Source: CAYVQE01 sp964454005 (GTDB lineage: Bacteria > Myxococcota > B64-G9). Taken from it: a stretch of DNA of 64,000 nucleotides. Below the pieces are notes generated by a model. It worked only from the letters and a program-made list of their open reading frames with translations, was not told the origin of the DNA and did no database searches. Every line of letters begins with the position of its first letter. The stretch's first letter is position 1. This document shows positions 51,609 to 61,509 of this stretch, piece by piece. The translations under genes and the position numbers were made by a program. The stretch spans positions 1 to 64,000 of the forward strand of contig CAYVQE010000003.1 in NCBI GenBank assembly GCA_964454005.1, read 5' to 3'.

Positions 51609-52931
51609 CTACTTCGCGTTCGTGGTCTCGAGCTTGCGCAGCAGCTCGACCACCGCCAGCACCTTGGGCACCGCCGGCGAAGCGCCGGCGCCCATGCGGT
51701 GGCGCTTCTGCTGGATGTGACGCGTGTCGCCGACGATGGTGGTCATCAGGTTCTCGAAGTTCTCGCGGGCCTTGGCCGAGTCCAGCGCATTCTCGGCGGC
51801 CGCGTTCGCCAGGGCGCCGACCAGGGCCCGGGCATAGGTGACCAGGCCGCGATAGATCTCGGCCTCCTCGCGGGCCGCCGGTCGGATCATCGAGCGCTTG
51901 GGCGCCTCCTTGATGGCGTCGTTGTACTCGCCCTTGCGCATCAGCCGCGACTGCACGCGCACATAACCGGCGGCGGCCATCATCCGTTCGATGGTCTGCA
52001 GGATGTCGCCGGGGGCGGCCGCCATCACCATTTTGTCGTAGGCCAGCTTGAGAGGCTCGGCCGCCGGCAGCTCGAGCGCCATGTGCTTGACCATGCGCTC
52101 GGCGATGGCCGTGCTCTTGGCCAGGGCCGTGTCGAGCGGAATGTCCTGGTTGCGGTTGACGGCGTACGGATCGGCGCCGTGGCGCACCATGATGTCGACG
52201 ATCCGGGCCGAGCCGTAGTTGCGCAACAGGACCACCCGGTGCAGGGCCGTGTCCCCGGTACCGTCGCCCTTTTGCTTGAACTTGAGGTCGATACCGTTTT
52301 CGACCAGCAGCTTGACCACCTCCCAGGAATCCTTCTGGGAGGTATTCAGGGCATCGAAGATGGCCGCGCCGCCATGCTCGTTCGGATCCTCGCCGTTCTC
52401 GAGCATCAGCGCCACCACGTCCGCCCGCGCCGACAGGGCCGCGCGGCACAGCGGCTCGTCAGCTTTGGCGTAGTCCTGCTGGGTCTTGGCCCCCTTCTCC
52501 AACAATGGCAACAGGGCATCCCACTTGTAGTGGCGCGAGGCATGAGCCATCGGGGTCTGGCCGTCGCCGCAGGGCTTGTTCACGTCGGCCCCGGACTCGG
52601 CCAGAGCCCGGGCCACCGCGGCCTCGGCCGGCGATTTCTCCGGCTTCATGATCAGGCACAAGGCGGTTTCTCCCTGCTCGTCGACCGCGTCGGGGTCGGC
52701 GCCCTGGGCGATCAGCCAACGGATTACCTCGGGCTGCCCGGCTACGGCGGCGGCGTGCAGGGCGGTGCGTTGCTGCGCACCGCGCGAATCGACCTTGGCC
52801 CCTTCGGCCAACCAGCTCTTCAAGCCGGCGATGTCGCCGCGCCGCGCGGCCTCGATGCCTGTATGACCACAGCCGCCCAGCAACCACGCCAGCACAACGC
52901 CGGCCAAGAACGGTTGAATCGGATTTCGCAT
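51609..52931 (-). CDS. ankyrin-repeat lipoprotein
   Basis: A 440-residue lipoprotein. The signal peptide ends in WLLGGC (lipobox). Residues 25-290 contain about seven ankyrin repeats, seen in RTALHAAAVAGQPEVIRWL, AQGADPDAVDEQGETAL, GADVNKPCGDGQTPMAHA, ENGEDPNEHGGAAIFDAL and RHGADPYAVNRNQDIPLD. The last 150 residues are helical without a known motif. It should present a protein-binding surface in the periplasm. Start ATG 52931 lies just upstream of the signal sequence. It is transcribed in the same direction as the two preceding genes but is separated by 37 bp. Confidence 0.85.
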   Translation of the reverse strand: MRNPIQPFLAGVVLAWLLGGCGHTGIEAARRGDIAGLKSWLAEGAKVDSRGAQQRTALHAAAVAGQPEVIRWLIAQGADPDAVDEQGETALCLIMKPEKSPAEAAVARALAESGADVNKPCGDGQTPMAHASRHYKWDALLPLLEKGAKTQQDYAKADEPLCRAALSARADVVALMLENGEDPNEHGGAAIFDALNTSQKDSWEVVKLLVENGIDLKFKQKGDGTGDTALHRVVLLRNYGSARIVDIMVRHGADPYAVNRNQDIPLDTALAKSTAIAERMVKHMALELPAAEPLKLAYDKMVMAAAPGDILQTIERMMAAAGYVRVQSRLMRKGEYNDAIKEAPKRSMIRPAAREEAEIYRGLVTYARALVGALANAAAENALDSAKARENFENLMTTIVGDTRHIQQKRHRMGAGASPAVPKVLAVVELLRKLETTNAK

Positions 52932-53062
52932 GCCAGCACTCTCCTCGTTTGCAAGCGGTGTGGCGGATTATACCCGCCGGCTGGGATGCAATCCACCTTT
53001 GGATTTCACCGCTTTACAGTCGACAGGGGGAACGATAAAAGGTTGGGACAAGGGAGGCTGGA

Positions 53063-54556
53063 ATGAGCGAGCAAGGCATCGCAATCTCGGAGCTGATGGA
53101 CCGCAGCGGCGTCAAGTTCGGCACCAGCGGAGCGCGGGGGCTGGTCGAAGACATGACCGACGAGGTCTGCTTTGCATACACCTTGGGCTTCTTGCAGCAC
53201 CTCGAGCAGACGGGCGAGATCGAGGGCTCCGAGCAGGTGGGCATCGGCGGTGATCTGCGCCCCAGCACCGAGCGCATCATGGCGGCTGCGGCCCAGGCGG
53301 TGATGCACAAGGGTCACCGGCCGATCGGGTTGGGCCGGGTGCCGTCGCCGGCGCTGGCCTTCTGGGGCCTGCAGCACCACAAACCGACCATCATGGTGAC
53401 CGGTTCGCACATTCCGGCCGACCGCAACGGCATCAAGTACACCAAGCGGGCCGGCGAGATCCTCAAGGACGACGAAGCGGCCATCAAACGCCAACGGGTG
53501 GAGGTGCCGGCCGAGCTGTTCGGCGATGACGGCATGTTCATCCGCCCCATCCAGGCGCTGAACGCCAGCGACGACGCCCTGGAGCTCTACGCCCGGCGTT
53601 ACCTCGATTTCTTCCCCCCCGACTGTCTGGCCGGCAAACGGCTGGGGGTCTACGAGCACTCGGCGGTGGGCCGCGATGTCCTGGTGCAGGTGCTCGAAGG
53701 CCTCGGCGCCGAGGTCACCCGATTGGGACGCTCGGAGACCTTCATCCCGGTCGACACCGAGGCCATCCGGCCCGAGGACGTGGAAGCGGCCCGGGGTTGG
53801 GCGGCCGAGCACGACTTCGATGCCATCCTCTCGACCGATGGCGACTCGGATCGGCCGCTGCTGGCCGACGAAAACGGCAAGTGGCTGCGCGGTGACGTGG
53901 CCGGCATCCTGTGCGCCGCCTGGCTCGGGGCCGAGGTCGTGGTCACCCCGGTCTCGTGCAACTCGGCGGTGGAAAAGAGCGGCCTGTTCGCCCGGGTGGT
54001 CCGCACCCGGATCGGCTCGCCTTATGTCATCGCGGCCATGCAGCAAGCCGAGCGGGACGGCCAGCAGCCGGTGGCCGGCTACGAGGCCAACGGCGGCTTT
54101 CTGCTGCAGACCCCGGTGGCGCGCTGGGAGCGCCGGCTCGAACCACTGCCGACCCGCGATACCCTGCTGCTGCATCTGGCCGTGCTGCTGCGGGCCGCCG
54201 AGCGAGGCAGCTCGGTCAGCGCGCTGGTGACGGAGCTGCCGCAGCGGTTCACTTACTCCGACCGGCTCAAGCAGTTCCCCACCGAGAAAAGCCACGCCAA
54301 GCTGGCCGAGTTCAACAGCGGCGATTTCGAGCTGGACCGCGCGGCCATCGAGGCCGAATTCGGCGCGGCCTTCGGCCGGGTCGCCGCGATCGACGACACG
54401 GATGGATTGCGCATCACCTTCGCCAACGACGAGGTGGTCCACCTGCGGCCCAGCGGCAACGCCCCCGAATTTCGCTGCTATACCGAGGCGGACAGCGAGC
54501 AGCGGGCCCGCGACATCAACACCACCGCCCTGGAGATCATGGCAGGTTGGCGGTAG
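53063..54556 (+). CDS. phosphohexomutase (phosphomannomutase/phosphoglucomutase family)
   Basis: A 497-residue alpha-D-phosphohexomutase. All four active-site loops are visible: catalytic serine MVTGSHIPADRNGIKY, metal-binding DGDSDRPLL, sugar-specificity YEANGGF and phosphate-binding RPSGNAPEFR. The metal loop reads DGDSDR where DGDGDR is usual, and the serine loop has SHIP instead of SHNP, so the enzyme belongs to a divergent branch (phosphomannomutase, phosphoglucomutase or glucosamine mutase). The start has AGGGAGG about six bases upstream. Its place among envelope genes suits supply of activated sugars. Confidence 0.9.
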   Translation: MSEQGIAISELMDRSGVKFGTSGARGLVEDMTDEVCFAYTLGFLQHLEQTGEIEGSEQVGIGGDLRPSTERIMAAAAQAVMHKGHRPIGLGRVPSPALAFWGLQHHKPTIMVTGSHIPADRNGIKYTKRAGEILKDDEAAIKRQRVEVPAELFGDDGMFIRPIQALNASDDALELYARRYLDFFPPDCLAGKRLGVYEHSAVGRDVLVQVLEGLGAEVTRLGRSETFIPVDTEAIRPEDVEAARGWAAEHDFDAILSTDGDSDRPLLADENGKWLRGDVAGILCAAWLGAEVVVTPVSCNSAVEKSGLFARVVRTRIGSPYVIAAMQQAERDGQQPVAGYEANGGFLLQTPVARWERRLEPLPTRDTLLLHLAVLLRAAERGSSVSALVTELPQRFTYSDRLKQFPTEKSHAKLAEFNSGDFELDRAAIEAEFGAAFGRVAAIDDTDGLRITFANDEVVHLRPSGNAPEFRCYTEADSEQRARDINTTALEIMAGWR

Positions 54557-54560
54557 CCGC

Positions 54561-55469
54561 TCAGGTCCGCGGTGGCCAGGGCACGATGGCCGACACCCGC
54601 CGCAACCGCTCGGCGTAGCCGGGCCGCCGGGCCAGCATGCGGCGATCGATCATCGGCAAGCTGATGAAGACGAACATCAGGGTCATGGCCACGGGCCCGG
54701 CCAGCGCCGGCCACCAACCCGGATCGGCCGCCAGCGCGAACAGGTACAGACCCCACCAGAACGCGATCTCGCCGAAGTAGTTGGGGTGCCGGCTCCAGCG
54801 CCACAGCCCGTGCTCCAGCACGGCCTCCGGCGGGGGTTGCGAGCGGCGAAAGCGACGCAGCTGGCGATCGGCGGTCAGCTCGATGAGGATCGCCCCCAGG
54901 GTCACCGCTGCCGCCAAACCGTCCAGCCAGCCGACCGGACGCGGTGAGGTCAGCGCCGGCCAGGCGCTGATCAGCGAGCCGAAGACCATCAGGGTGGGGA
55001 ACAGCTGGATGCCGGCGAGCGACGCCGGCCAGTACCAGCGCCCGGTCTTGCGCCGGATGTCGACATAGCGCCAGTCCTCGTGGTCCAGCCCGCTCCAACC
55101 CCGGATCCAGTTCCAGGTCAGCCGGAAGCCCCACAGGCCGATCAGGCCCAGGACCAGTGCCTCCCGCAGCGGCGCGCCCACCGGGCCAGCCGGCCAAAAG
55201 GCCCAGAATAGAGCGATTGCGATGGGCACCAGGCTCCAGTAGGGATCGTAGAAACTGGAGTTGTCGAAGACCACCGAGAAGCCGAAGACCACCGCCGTAG
55301 CCAGTAGATCGGCCAACAGCGCGATCCAGATCGGATGCAGCTGGTCGATGGCCAGGCCCAGGGCCACCGCCGCACCGATCGCCGCCACATAGGCCGACCC
55401 GACCAGGGCCAACGCCCCGGCCCGGCCGCCGCCATCGGCCGCCTCCTCTGTCCGCCGCCGCATCGTCAT
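54561..55469 (-). CDS. DUF1295 / steroid 5-alpha reductase-like membrane protein
   Basis: A 302-residue protein with about seven membrane helices. Family signatures are SFYDPYWSLVPI near residue 72, RRKTGRWYWPASLAGIQLFP and, near the C-terminus, EHGLWRWSRHPNYFGEIAFWWGLYLFAL, the NADPH-proximal motif shared by steroid 5-alpha reductases and isoprenylcysteine methyltransferases. Probably a membrane reductase of unknown substrate. Two close ATGs (55469, 55463) are equally possible starts. Convergent with the phosphohexomutase gene, 4 bp apart. Confidence 0.88.
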   Translation of the reverse strand: MTMRRRTEEAADGGGRAGALALVGSAYVAAIGAAVALGLAIDQLHPIWIALLADLLATAVVFGFSVVFDNSSFYDPYWSLVPIAIALFWAFWPAGPVGAPLREALVLGLIGLWGFRLTWNWIRGWSGLDHEDWRYVDIRRKTGRWYWPASLAGIQLFPTLMVFGSLISAWPALTSPRPVGWLDGLAAAVTLGAILIELTADRQLRRFRRSQPPPEAVLEHGLWRWSRHPNYFGEIAFWWGLYLFALAADPGWWPALAGPVAMTLMFVFISLPMIDRRMLARRPGYAERLRRVSAIVPWPPRT

Positions 55470-55667
55470 CCCTTTCTCCGCCGACCCGCAGTCCCAGCGC
55501 AGGCGCTCGGTCTCCGAACGGGGGTATACCGCCCGCGGCTCGCTGCATCAAACCAAAACCCGGCGCCGGGAGCGGCGATTGACGAGCCGGCCGATCCCTG
55601 CCAGGATTGGCCAAACCACGAATGCCGAAACGATGCATTGTTGCGGCCGAAGGCTGTGGAGGAGAAC

Positions 55668-58451
55668 ATGACGTCAATCGGAAACATACCCTTTCGGCTG
55701 CCCGCCGGCCCGCTCCTGCTGGGACTGGTGGGCCTGTTGGGACTGCCCGCCGGCTGCGGCGGCGGGGGTCCGGAATGCGGCGCCGGCACCACCGCCGTCG
55801 ACGGCCGCTGCGTGCCCGACATCGGCGCCTGCGCCGCGGGCACCGAGTTGCAGGACGGTCGCTGCGTGCCGAGCTGCGGCGAGGATCGGTACTGGGACGG
55901 CGAGGCCTGCGCCGAGGTGCCCGAGTGCGCCGCCGGAACCACCTTCGACCCCGACAGCGGCCTCTGCCAGCCCGCCTGCGACAGCGGGCAATACTGGGAC
56001 GGCAGCGCCTGCGTGGCGGTACCGGACTGCGGTCCGGGGACCAGCTTCGATGAGGAGAGCGGCGGCTGCGTGCCGGATGCCGACGCCTGCGCGCCCGGCA
56101 CCAGTCTGCAGGACGGCCGCTGCGTGCCGGATCTGGAGTGCGGTCCGGGTGCTCACGTCGAGGACGGCCAGTGCGTTCCCGATCGCCTGCCCGATCCCGA
56201 CGTACCCGAGGCCGAGGTCGATGGGGCCACGGCCGAGTTCGACCCGCCGGCCGCCGGCGAGACCGTCAGCCTGGGCGGTACCGTGGATGCGCCGGTGGAC
56301 AAGAACGAAGACGGCCAGCCGGATTCGGACTGGGACGCCTTCGCCTTCGAGGCCGAGTCGGGCACCTGGCTGCGCATCGAAGCCGTGTCCGAGGGCGCTG
56401 CGCTGCCGGCCTTTCTCATCGACTACGAGGAGACGGACGCGGAAGGCAACCTGTTGTGGCGGCGGCTGGCGCTGAATCCGACCAGCCGCTCCTGCCAGCG
56501 CGAGGTCTACCTGCCCTACAGCGGCCGCTACACCATCTGGGTGTCGGACTACAACCACGTGGCCGCCTACCTGTTCGGCTACGGCACGGTGCCGGTGGGC
56601 GGTGAGGACTTCACCTACTTCGTCCGCGTCGACAACCTCGGCCAGCCCGAACCGTCCCCGCTGGGACTGCCCTACGCCGAGACCGATGACCTGTCCGACG
56701 GCCGACTGGGCTTCTACGCGCTGGAGAGCTTGACGGCCGGCGATCTGGTCGAGGTGACCGCCCGACCGGTGGTGCCGCAAGATGCCGCTGAATCGGACGT
56801 CTACCCGGCCCTGCTGATCTTCGACGACCAAGGCCAGCTGCTGGCGCACTACGTCTCCTACGGCACCTGGGAGTCGGCCGCGGCTTTGGTCTACGCCGCC
56901 GGCGGCGGTGACTTCCTGATCGTGCGCGACTTCTTCCTGACCATCGGCGGCCGTCCCCTGGTCGACGTGATGGCGCGGCCGCTGCAGCCGACCGATTGCG
57001 CGACCAGCGACTGCTCGCAGGCCTCGGTCAGCGATCAGCTCAGCCTGCTGCTGCGCTGGGAGCTGGATGCCGGCGATCTGTTCGTGGCCGGCACCTACTT
57101 CCCGCCCGCTGGCCAGACCATGATCCACCAGACCCTGTTCGACGCCGACTTCAACACCCTGATCGAACAGACGATGGTGCATCCGGCGCAACACGGCGCG
57201 GCCTGGGCCTACGCCGAGCAGCCCACCGCCGTCTACCTGTGGCTGCGCTGGGGCGACGGGGCCCCGGTGGGCGAAGCCGCCATCGACGCGCGCACCATCG
57301 CCACCCCGGCCATCGAGCCGGACCAGGCGCTGGACGGGCTGGAGTTCCACGACATGCCGCCGGGCACGCTGTATCCGGCCGGGGCGCTGCACTTTAGCGG
57401 CCTGGGTGGCAAGCTGTTGTTTTTCTCCGAGCCGACGGTGCAGGGCGGCGCGCCGAACCAGCCTTTCGCATCGTTGGTCACGCCGCGGCTGCAGCGGATG
57501 GGGCCGGTGGTCGACACTGGTGCCTGGAACTTCCCGGACGGTTTCGTCACCCCACTGTTCACCTACGTGCGCGACGACGGCCACTACCTGCACTGGCTCA
57601 ACGACCCCGGCGGCGACCTGACCGGGGCGACCTACGGCCTCGAGATGAGCACATACGATCCCGAAGTGCTCGAACGCCCCACCGTGGACCAACCGGTGCG
57701 CCTGGAGATGCAGTCGCCCGGCAACCTGCGCTTCTATACCTTCGAAGCGGGCCGCAACCAGTACGTCGAGATCACCGTCGAGCCGGTGCTGCTGTCCGAC
57801 ATCCAGCCCGAAATCTGGGTGATGAACTTCGGCCGCGCCGTGTTCGACTGGATCGCCTACTTCTGGCGGGGCGATCCCGACGCGCCGCAGCTGGGCCTGG
57901 TGGTCGCGGAGGCGGCGCCGGCCCAGTTCGAGGATTTCACCGCGGGCTACGTCTCGCCCTACGACGGGCTGAGCATCGCCCTGATCATGGATGCCAGCGG
58001 CGATGCCGGCCCGTTCGACCTGTTCAACATCGAGCTCAGCGTTCCGCCGCCGCCGGACAACGACCAGTGCGAGGCGGCCGAGACCATCGAGCTGAACGGC
58101 GACGGCCAGGCCAGCATCACGGCCAGCAACTTGACCGCCACCGACGACGTGTCCGACCCGGGCTGTACCGGCCGCTTGGCCGCAGGCCCGGACGTCTTCT
58201 ACCGGCTCGATCTGCAGGCCGGTCAGACGGTGGCCGTCGAGCTGGACACCGAGGAGTTCAACTCGGCGCTGACCCTGTTCACCGACTGCGCCGATCCGGC
58301 CGGCAGCTGCGTGGCCGGCTCGGACAGCGGCCGGCCCGAGACCGTCGAGTACACGGTACCCGACGGCGCCGGCGGAACCTACCGCATCGGCGTCGACGCC
58401 GGTGGCCGCGGCGGCACCTTCACGCTTTCGGTCAGCGTCAGCGGCCCGTGA
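55668..58451 (+). CDS. large cysteine-rich lipoprotein, first of a tandem pair
   Basis: A 927-residue secreted lipoprotein. The signal peptide ends in LPAGC. Residues 35-180 hold about seven Cys-rich stalk modules of the form CGAGTTAVDGRCVPD or CDSGQYWDGSACVAV. After them come beta-rich domains of the pre-peptidase (PPC) kind: GTWLRIEAVSEGAALPAFLI and, near the end, DNDQCEAAETIELNGDGQ with LDLQAGQTVAVELDT. These usually form surface-exposed binding sandwiches. GGAGGAG precedes the ATG. The following gene is a paralogue in the same order of domains. No enzymatic site was found. Confidence 0.82.
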   Translation: MTSIGNIPFRLPAGPLLLGLVGLLGLPAGCGGGGPECGAGTTAVDGRCVPDIGACAAGTELQDGRCVPSCGEDRYWDGEACAEVPECAAGTTFDPDSGLCQPACDSGQYWDGSACVAVPDCGPGTSFDEESGGCVPDADACAPGTSLQDGRCVPDLECGPGAHVEDGQCVPDRLPDPDVPEAEVDGATAEFDPPAAGETVSLGGTVDAPVDKNEDGQPDSDWDAFAFEAESGTWLRIEAVSEGAALPAFLIDYEETDAEGNLLWRRLALNPTSRSCQREVYLPYSGRYTIWVSDYNHVAAYLFGYGTVPVGGEDFTYFVRVDNLGQPEPSPLGLPYAETDDLSDGRLGFYALESLTAGDLVEVTARPVVPQDAAESDVYPALLIFDDQGQLLAHYVSYGTWESAAALVYAAGGGDFLIVRDFFLTIGGRPLVDVMARPLQPTDCATSDCSQASVSDQLSLLLRWELDAGDLFVAGTYFPPAGQTMIHQTLFDADFNTLIEQTMVHPAQHGAAWAYAEQPTAVYLWLRWGDGAPVGEAAIDARTIATPAIEPDQALDGLEFHDMPPGTLYPAGALHFSGLGGKLLFFSEPTVQGGAPNQPFASLVTPRLQRMGPVVDTGAWNFPDGFVTPLFTYVRDDGHYLHWLNDPGGDLTGATYGLEMSTYDPEVLERPTVDQPVRLEMQSPGNLRFYTFEAGRNQYVEITVEPVLLSDIQPEIWVMNFGRAVFDWIAYFWRGDPDAPQLGLVVAEAAPAQFEDFTAGYVSPYDGLSIALIMDASGDAGPFDLFNIELSVPPPPDNDQCEAAETIELNGDGQASITASNLTATDDVSDPGCTGRLAAGPDVFYRLDLQAGQTVAVELDTEEFNSALTLFTDCADPAGSCVAGSDSGRPETVEYTVPDGAGGTYRIGVDAGGRGGTFTLSVSVSGP

Positions 58452-58467
58452 ACCCGAGGAGCGAACC

Positions 58468-60807
58468 ATGAACACCCGAGTCATCATATGTGGCGTCCTG
58501 GCAACGGCATTGGCCGCTGTCGGTTGCGGCGGCGGCAGCAAGGATTGCGGTGAAGGCACGACCGAACGCGGCGGCCGCTGCGTGCCCGATATCACCGGCT
58601 GCGGACCCGGCACCGAGCAGCAGGGCGACGTCTGCGTGCCGAGTTGCCCGGACGGCGAGTACTGGGACGGCGACGCCTGTACCGCGGTGCCCGACTGTGC
58701 CCCCGGCACCACCTTCGATCCGGCCGCCGGCGAGTGCCATCCGGTTTGCGGCGAGGACCAGCGCTGGGATGGAACGGATTGTGTGCCGATCTGCGCCTCG
58801 GGCACCCAGCTCGATCCGAACAGCGGCACCTGCCAGCCGGCGCCCGACACCTGCGCCGAAGGCACCAGCTGGCAGGACGGCCAGTGCGTACCGGATCTAG
58901 TCTGCGGTCCGGGAACCCACCCGGAGCAGGACCAGTGCGTCCCCGACAGCCTGCCCGACGCCGACGTGACCGAGACCGGCGACCCGGAGCAGGCGGCGGC
59001 CTTCGATCTGCCGGCGGCCGGCGAGCAGATCGGCCTGGGCGGCAACGTCGACACGCCGGCCGATGACAACGGCGACGGCTACGTCGAAGCCAGCTGGGAC
59101 GCATTCGCCTTCACCGCACCGGCCGGCACCTGGCTGCGCATCGAGACGGCCTCCGGCGGACAGGCCCTGCCGGCCTTCATCGTCATGTCGGCCGCGGTGG
59201 ACGAGGAGGGCCGCGCCCTGTTCGTGCGCTATGGATTCGAGTCGGTGGGCCCGGCCGCCGCCCGCGAGGTCTTCCTGCCGCGCGCCGGTGACTACGCGCT
59301 GCTGATCAGCGATGCGCACAACTTCCTGATCGACGTCTTCGGCGCCGGCTTCTTGCCGGTCGGCGGCGAGGGCTTCGGTTACTACTGCAGCCTGGAGAAC
59401 CTGGGCACGCCGCAACCGGCCGCCGCCGAACCGCTGCCCTACGCCGACGCCGGCAGCCTGGACGACGGCGGGCTGCGCTTCTACAGCCTGGACGCCATGA
59501 TGCTGCGCGACGTGCTGGCGCTGCGCTCGGCGGGCACGCCCATCGAGGACGCGCTGAGCGATCTGATCCCGGTGCTGATGCTCTTCGGTCCGGACGGGGC
59601 CTTGCTGCGCGAGGTCTCCGGCGGCTGGACCGACGATGCGGCCAGCATCGTGCCTTTGACGAGCGATGGCGCCTACCTGTTGGTGCAGGATTTCATGCTG
59701 GCCAAGGGAGCGGCCCGCGACTTCGCCGTCGAGGCCTGGCTGGAGCCGGTCGAGGATTGCACCGGCGGCGGCTGCGCTCCGAGCGAGCTGGATGCCGGCG
59801 AGCACCGGTTGCTGAGCTGGGATCTGCTGGCCGGCGACTTCTTCTTGTTCAACGCCACCGTGCCCGAGCAGGCCGAGGAGAACCTGCGGGTGGAGCTGCG
59901 CGGGCCGGACTTCGAGCTGATCAGCGAGGCCTCGGCCGGGTCGAGCTGGAACCGTTGGGACCACCTGGTCGCAGTCGAGGACACCTGGGTCTACCTGTGG
60001 ATCAGCGGCTGGACGGGCGATGCGGTGCCGGACTGGGACCTGCAGATCGTCCACCAGCCCCTGCCGTTGGCCGCGGCCGGCGGCTTGACCGCTGTGCCCG
60101 CGTACGACATGCCGCAAGAGACCATCGCCGACTGCGGCCTGACGCGCTTTGCCGGTGCGGCCGGTCAGGTGGCGGTGGTGGCCGACTTCATCCCCCACGA
60201 CCCGGGCCGGGCTTGGGTCGATCCGGCCCAGCGCATCAGCGATCTCGATCTGCGGCAGCTGGGCCCAGCCTGGGATCCGCGCGGCGAGACCATCGCGGCG
60301 CTGCAGCCGGCCATGGGCTGGTTGCCCGAGGACGGGCTCTACCTGCACCGGGCGCTGGACGAAGGCGATGGGGCCGCCATCGCCGGGGGCAGCTACGAGG
60401 TGCAGATCGAGCTGATCGACCCCGAGCCGCTCGACACCCCGGGCCCGGGGGCACCTGCGATCGCCGCCGATCGCCAGCTGCACGCCGCAGCCGAGATGGC
60501 GCTGTTCACCTTCCCGGCGGATTCCGGCATCGGTTACCAGGTCGAGGTGCGCCCGGAGGACGGTGCCGGGCTGCAGCCGCGGCTGCGCGTGCTGTCCTTC
60601 GGCTCGCGTTACCAGGACAGCTGGACGCCGCACGCCGAGCGCCGGGAGCTGGGTCTGATCGACGCCGCCGAGGCGGCCGCGCCGGGCGAGGCGACCTCGC
60701 TGACGGTGGGCGCACCCTACGACGGCCCGCTGGTGATCGCCGTGCTCGACGTGGGCAGCGGCAATACCGCCGAAGGCTTCGAGCTGGAGGTCGGCCTGGC
60801 GCCATGA
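58468..60807 (+). CDS. large cysteine-rich lipoprotein, second of a tandem pair
   Basis: A 779-residue lipoprotein closely related to its neighbour. The signal peptide ends in LAAVGC; about seven Cys-rich modules follow (CGEGTTERGGRCVPD, CPDGEYWDGDACTAV, CAPGTTFDPAAGECH), then a VGLGG-containing PPC-like domain (EQIGLGGNVDTPADDNGDG, GTWLRIETASGGQALPAF). It lacks the last beta domain of its upstream copy, which explains the shorter length. Gap to the first gene is 16 bp with a GAGGAGC ribosome site. The pair arose by tandem duplication and has since diverged. Confidence 0.82.
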   Translation: MNTRVIICGVLATALAAVGCGGGSKDCGEGTTERGGRCVPDITGCGPGTEQQGDVCVPSCPDGEYWDGDACTAVPDCAPGTTFDPAAGECHPVCGEDQRWDGTDCVPICASGTQLDPNSGTCQPAPDTCAEGTSWQDGQCVPDLVCGPGTHPEQDQCVPDSLPDADVTETGDPEQAAAFDLPAAGEQIGLGGNVDTPADDNGDGYVEASWDAFAFTAPAGTWLRIETASGGQALPAFIVMSAAVDEEGRALFVRYGFESVGPAAAREVFLPRAGDYALLISDAHNFLIDVFGAGFLPVGGEGFGYYCSLENLGTPQPAAAEPLPYADAGSLDDGGLRFYSLDAMMLRDVLALRSAGTPIEDALSDLIPVLMLFGPDGALLREVSGGWTDDAASIVPLTSDGAYLLVQDFMLAKGAARDFAVEAWLEPVEDCTGGGCAPSELDAGEHRLLSWDLLAGDFFLFNATVPEQAEENLRVELRGPDFELISEASAGSSWNRWDHLVAVEDTWVYLWISGWTGDAVPDWDLQIVHQPLPLAAAGGLTAVPAYDMPQETIADCGLTRFAGAAGQVAVVADFIPHDPGRAWVDPAQRISDLDLRQLGPAWDPRGETIAALQPAMGWLPEDGLYLHRALDEGDGAAIAGGSYEVQIELIDPEPLDTPGPGAPAIAADRQLHAAAEMALFTFPADSGIGYQVEVRPEDGAGLQPRLRVLSFGSRYQDSWTPHAERRELGLIDAAEAAAPGEATSLTVGAPYDGPLVIAVLDVGSGNTAEGFELEVGLAP

Positions 60808-61364
60808 GGCGGACGCAGCGCCATCGGCGGCACACAGCCGCACTGCTGGCCGGCGGCCCGAGGGGCCCGCGCGCGCTGGTCGCGCTGACCGGCCTGGCCC
60901 TGGCCGCGGCGGCGTGCCAGAGCTACGCTCCGGCCTTCGACAGCCTGTGCGCCGAGATCTGCGCCCAGCGGCAGACCTGCCTGGCCGGCCCCAGCGGCCA
61001 GTCCACCACCAGCCAGCGGATGTGCGAGATCGAGTGCGGCAACGAGCTGCTGCGCCTGGAGCGGGAGGCCACCCCGGCCTGCCACGACGCCCATGTGCGG
61101 CTGCTGGTCTGCCTGGCCGGGCTGGACTGCGCCGGCTTGGCGCAGCGGCTGGCAAGCGATCCGCAACCGCCGGCCGATTTGCCCTGCGGCCGCCAAGACA
61201 GCGCCCGCCAGCGTGCTTGCCAGGCCGTCGAATGCGTGGCCGACGACGACTGCCACGGCTGGGAGCGCTGCACCGAAGGCACCTGCGAGCCCCGCCCCTG
61301 CAACACCGCCGCCGACTGCCCCGAAGGCGTCTGGTGCTCCGCCGGCGCCTGCAGTCCCCTGTGA
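60804..61364 (+). CDS. cysteine-rich lipoprotein overlapping the tandem pair
   Basis: A 186-residue protein whose ATG overlaps the TGA of the preceding lipoprotein (ATGA). After an Arg/His-rich start comes a signal helix (ALVALTGLALAAAAC) with lipobox Cys. The mature part has a disulfide-rich helical module (CAEICAQRQTCLAG, CEIECGNELLRLE, CHDAHVRLLVCLAGLDC), like the module in the lipoprotein at 24680-25270. It ends with a Cys-rich stalk (CVADDDCHGWERCTEGTC). It should be produced together with the two large lipoproteins and may form a complex with them. Confidence 0.75.
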   Translation: MRRTQRHRRHTAALLAGGPRGPRALVALTGLALAAAACQSYAPAFDSLCAEICAQRQTCLAGPSGQSTTSQRMCEIECGNELLRLEREATPACHDAHVRLLVCLAGLDCAGLAQRLASDPQPPADLPCGRQDSARQRACQAVECVADDDCHGWERCTEGTCEPRPCNTAADCPEGVWCSAGACSPL

Positions 61365-61509
61365 CCGAAAGCGCGGGATCTTCTCGACCGGAAGAGCGGC
61401 CAATTCCAACGATCGCTCAGAATCGGCAGCTCACCGGCGCCCTGGGTCGTCATTCTACCGCAAGCGTACGGCAGTGAGCCCGGTCGGACAGCCCACACTC
61501 GAGTTTGCG

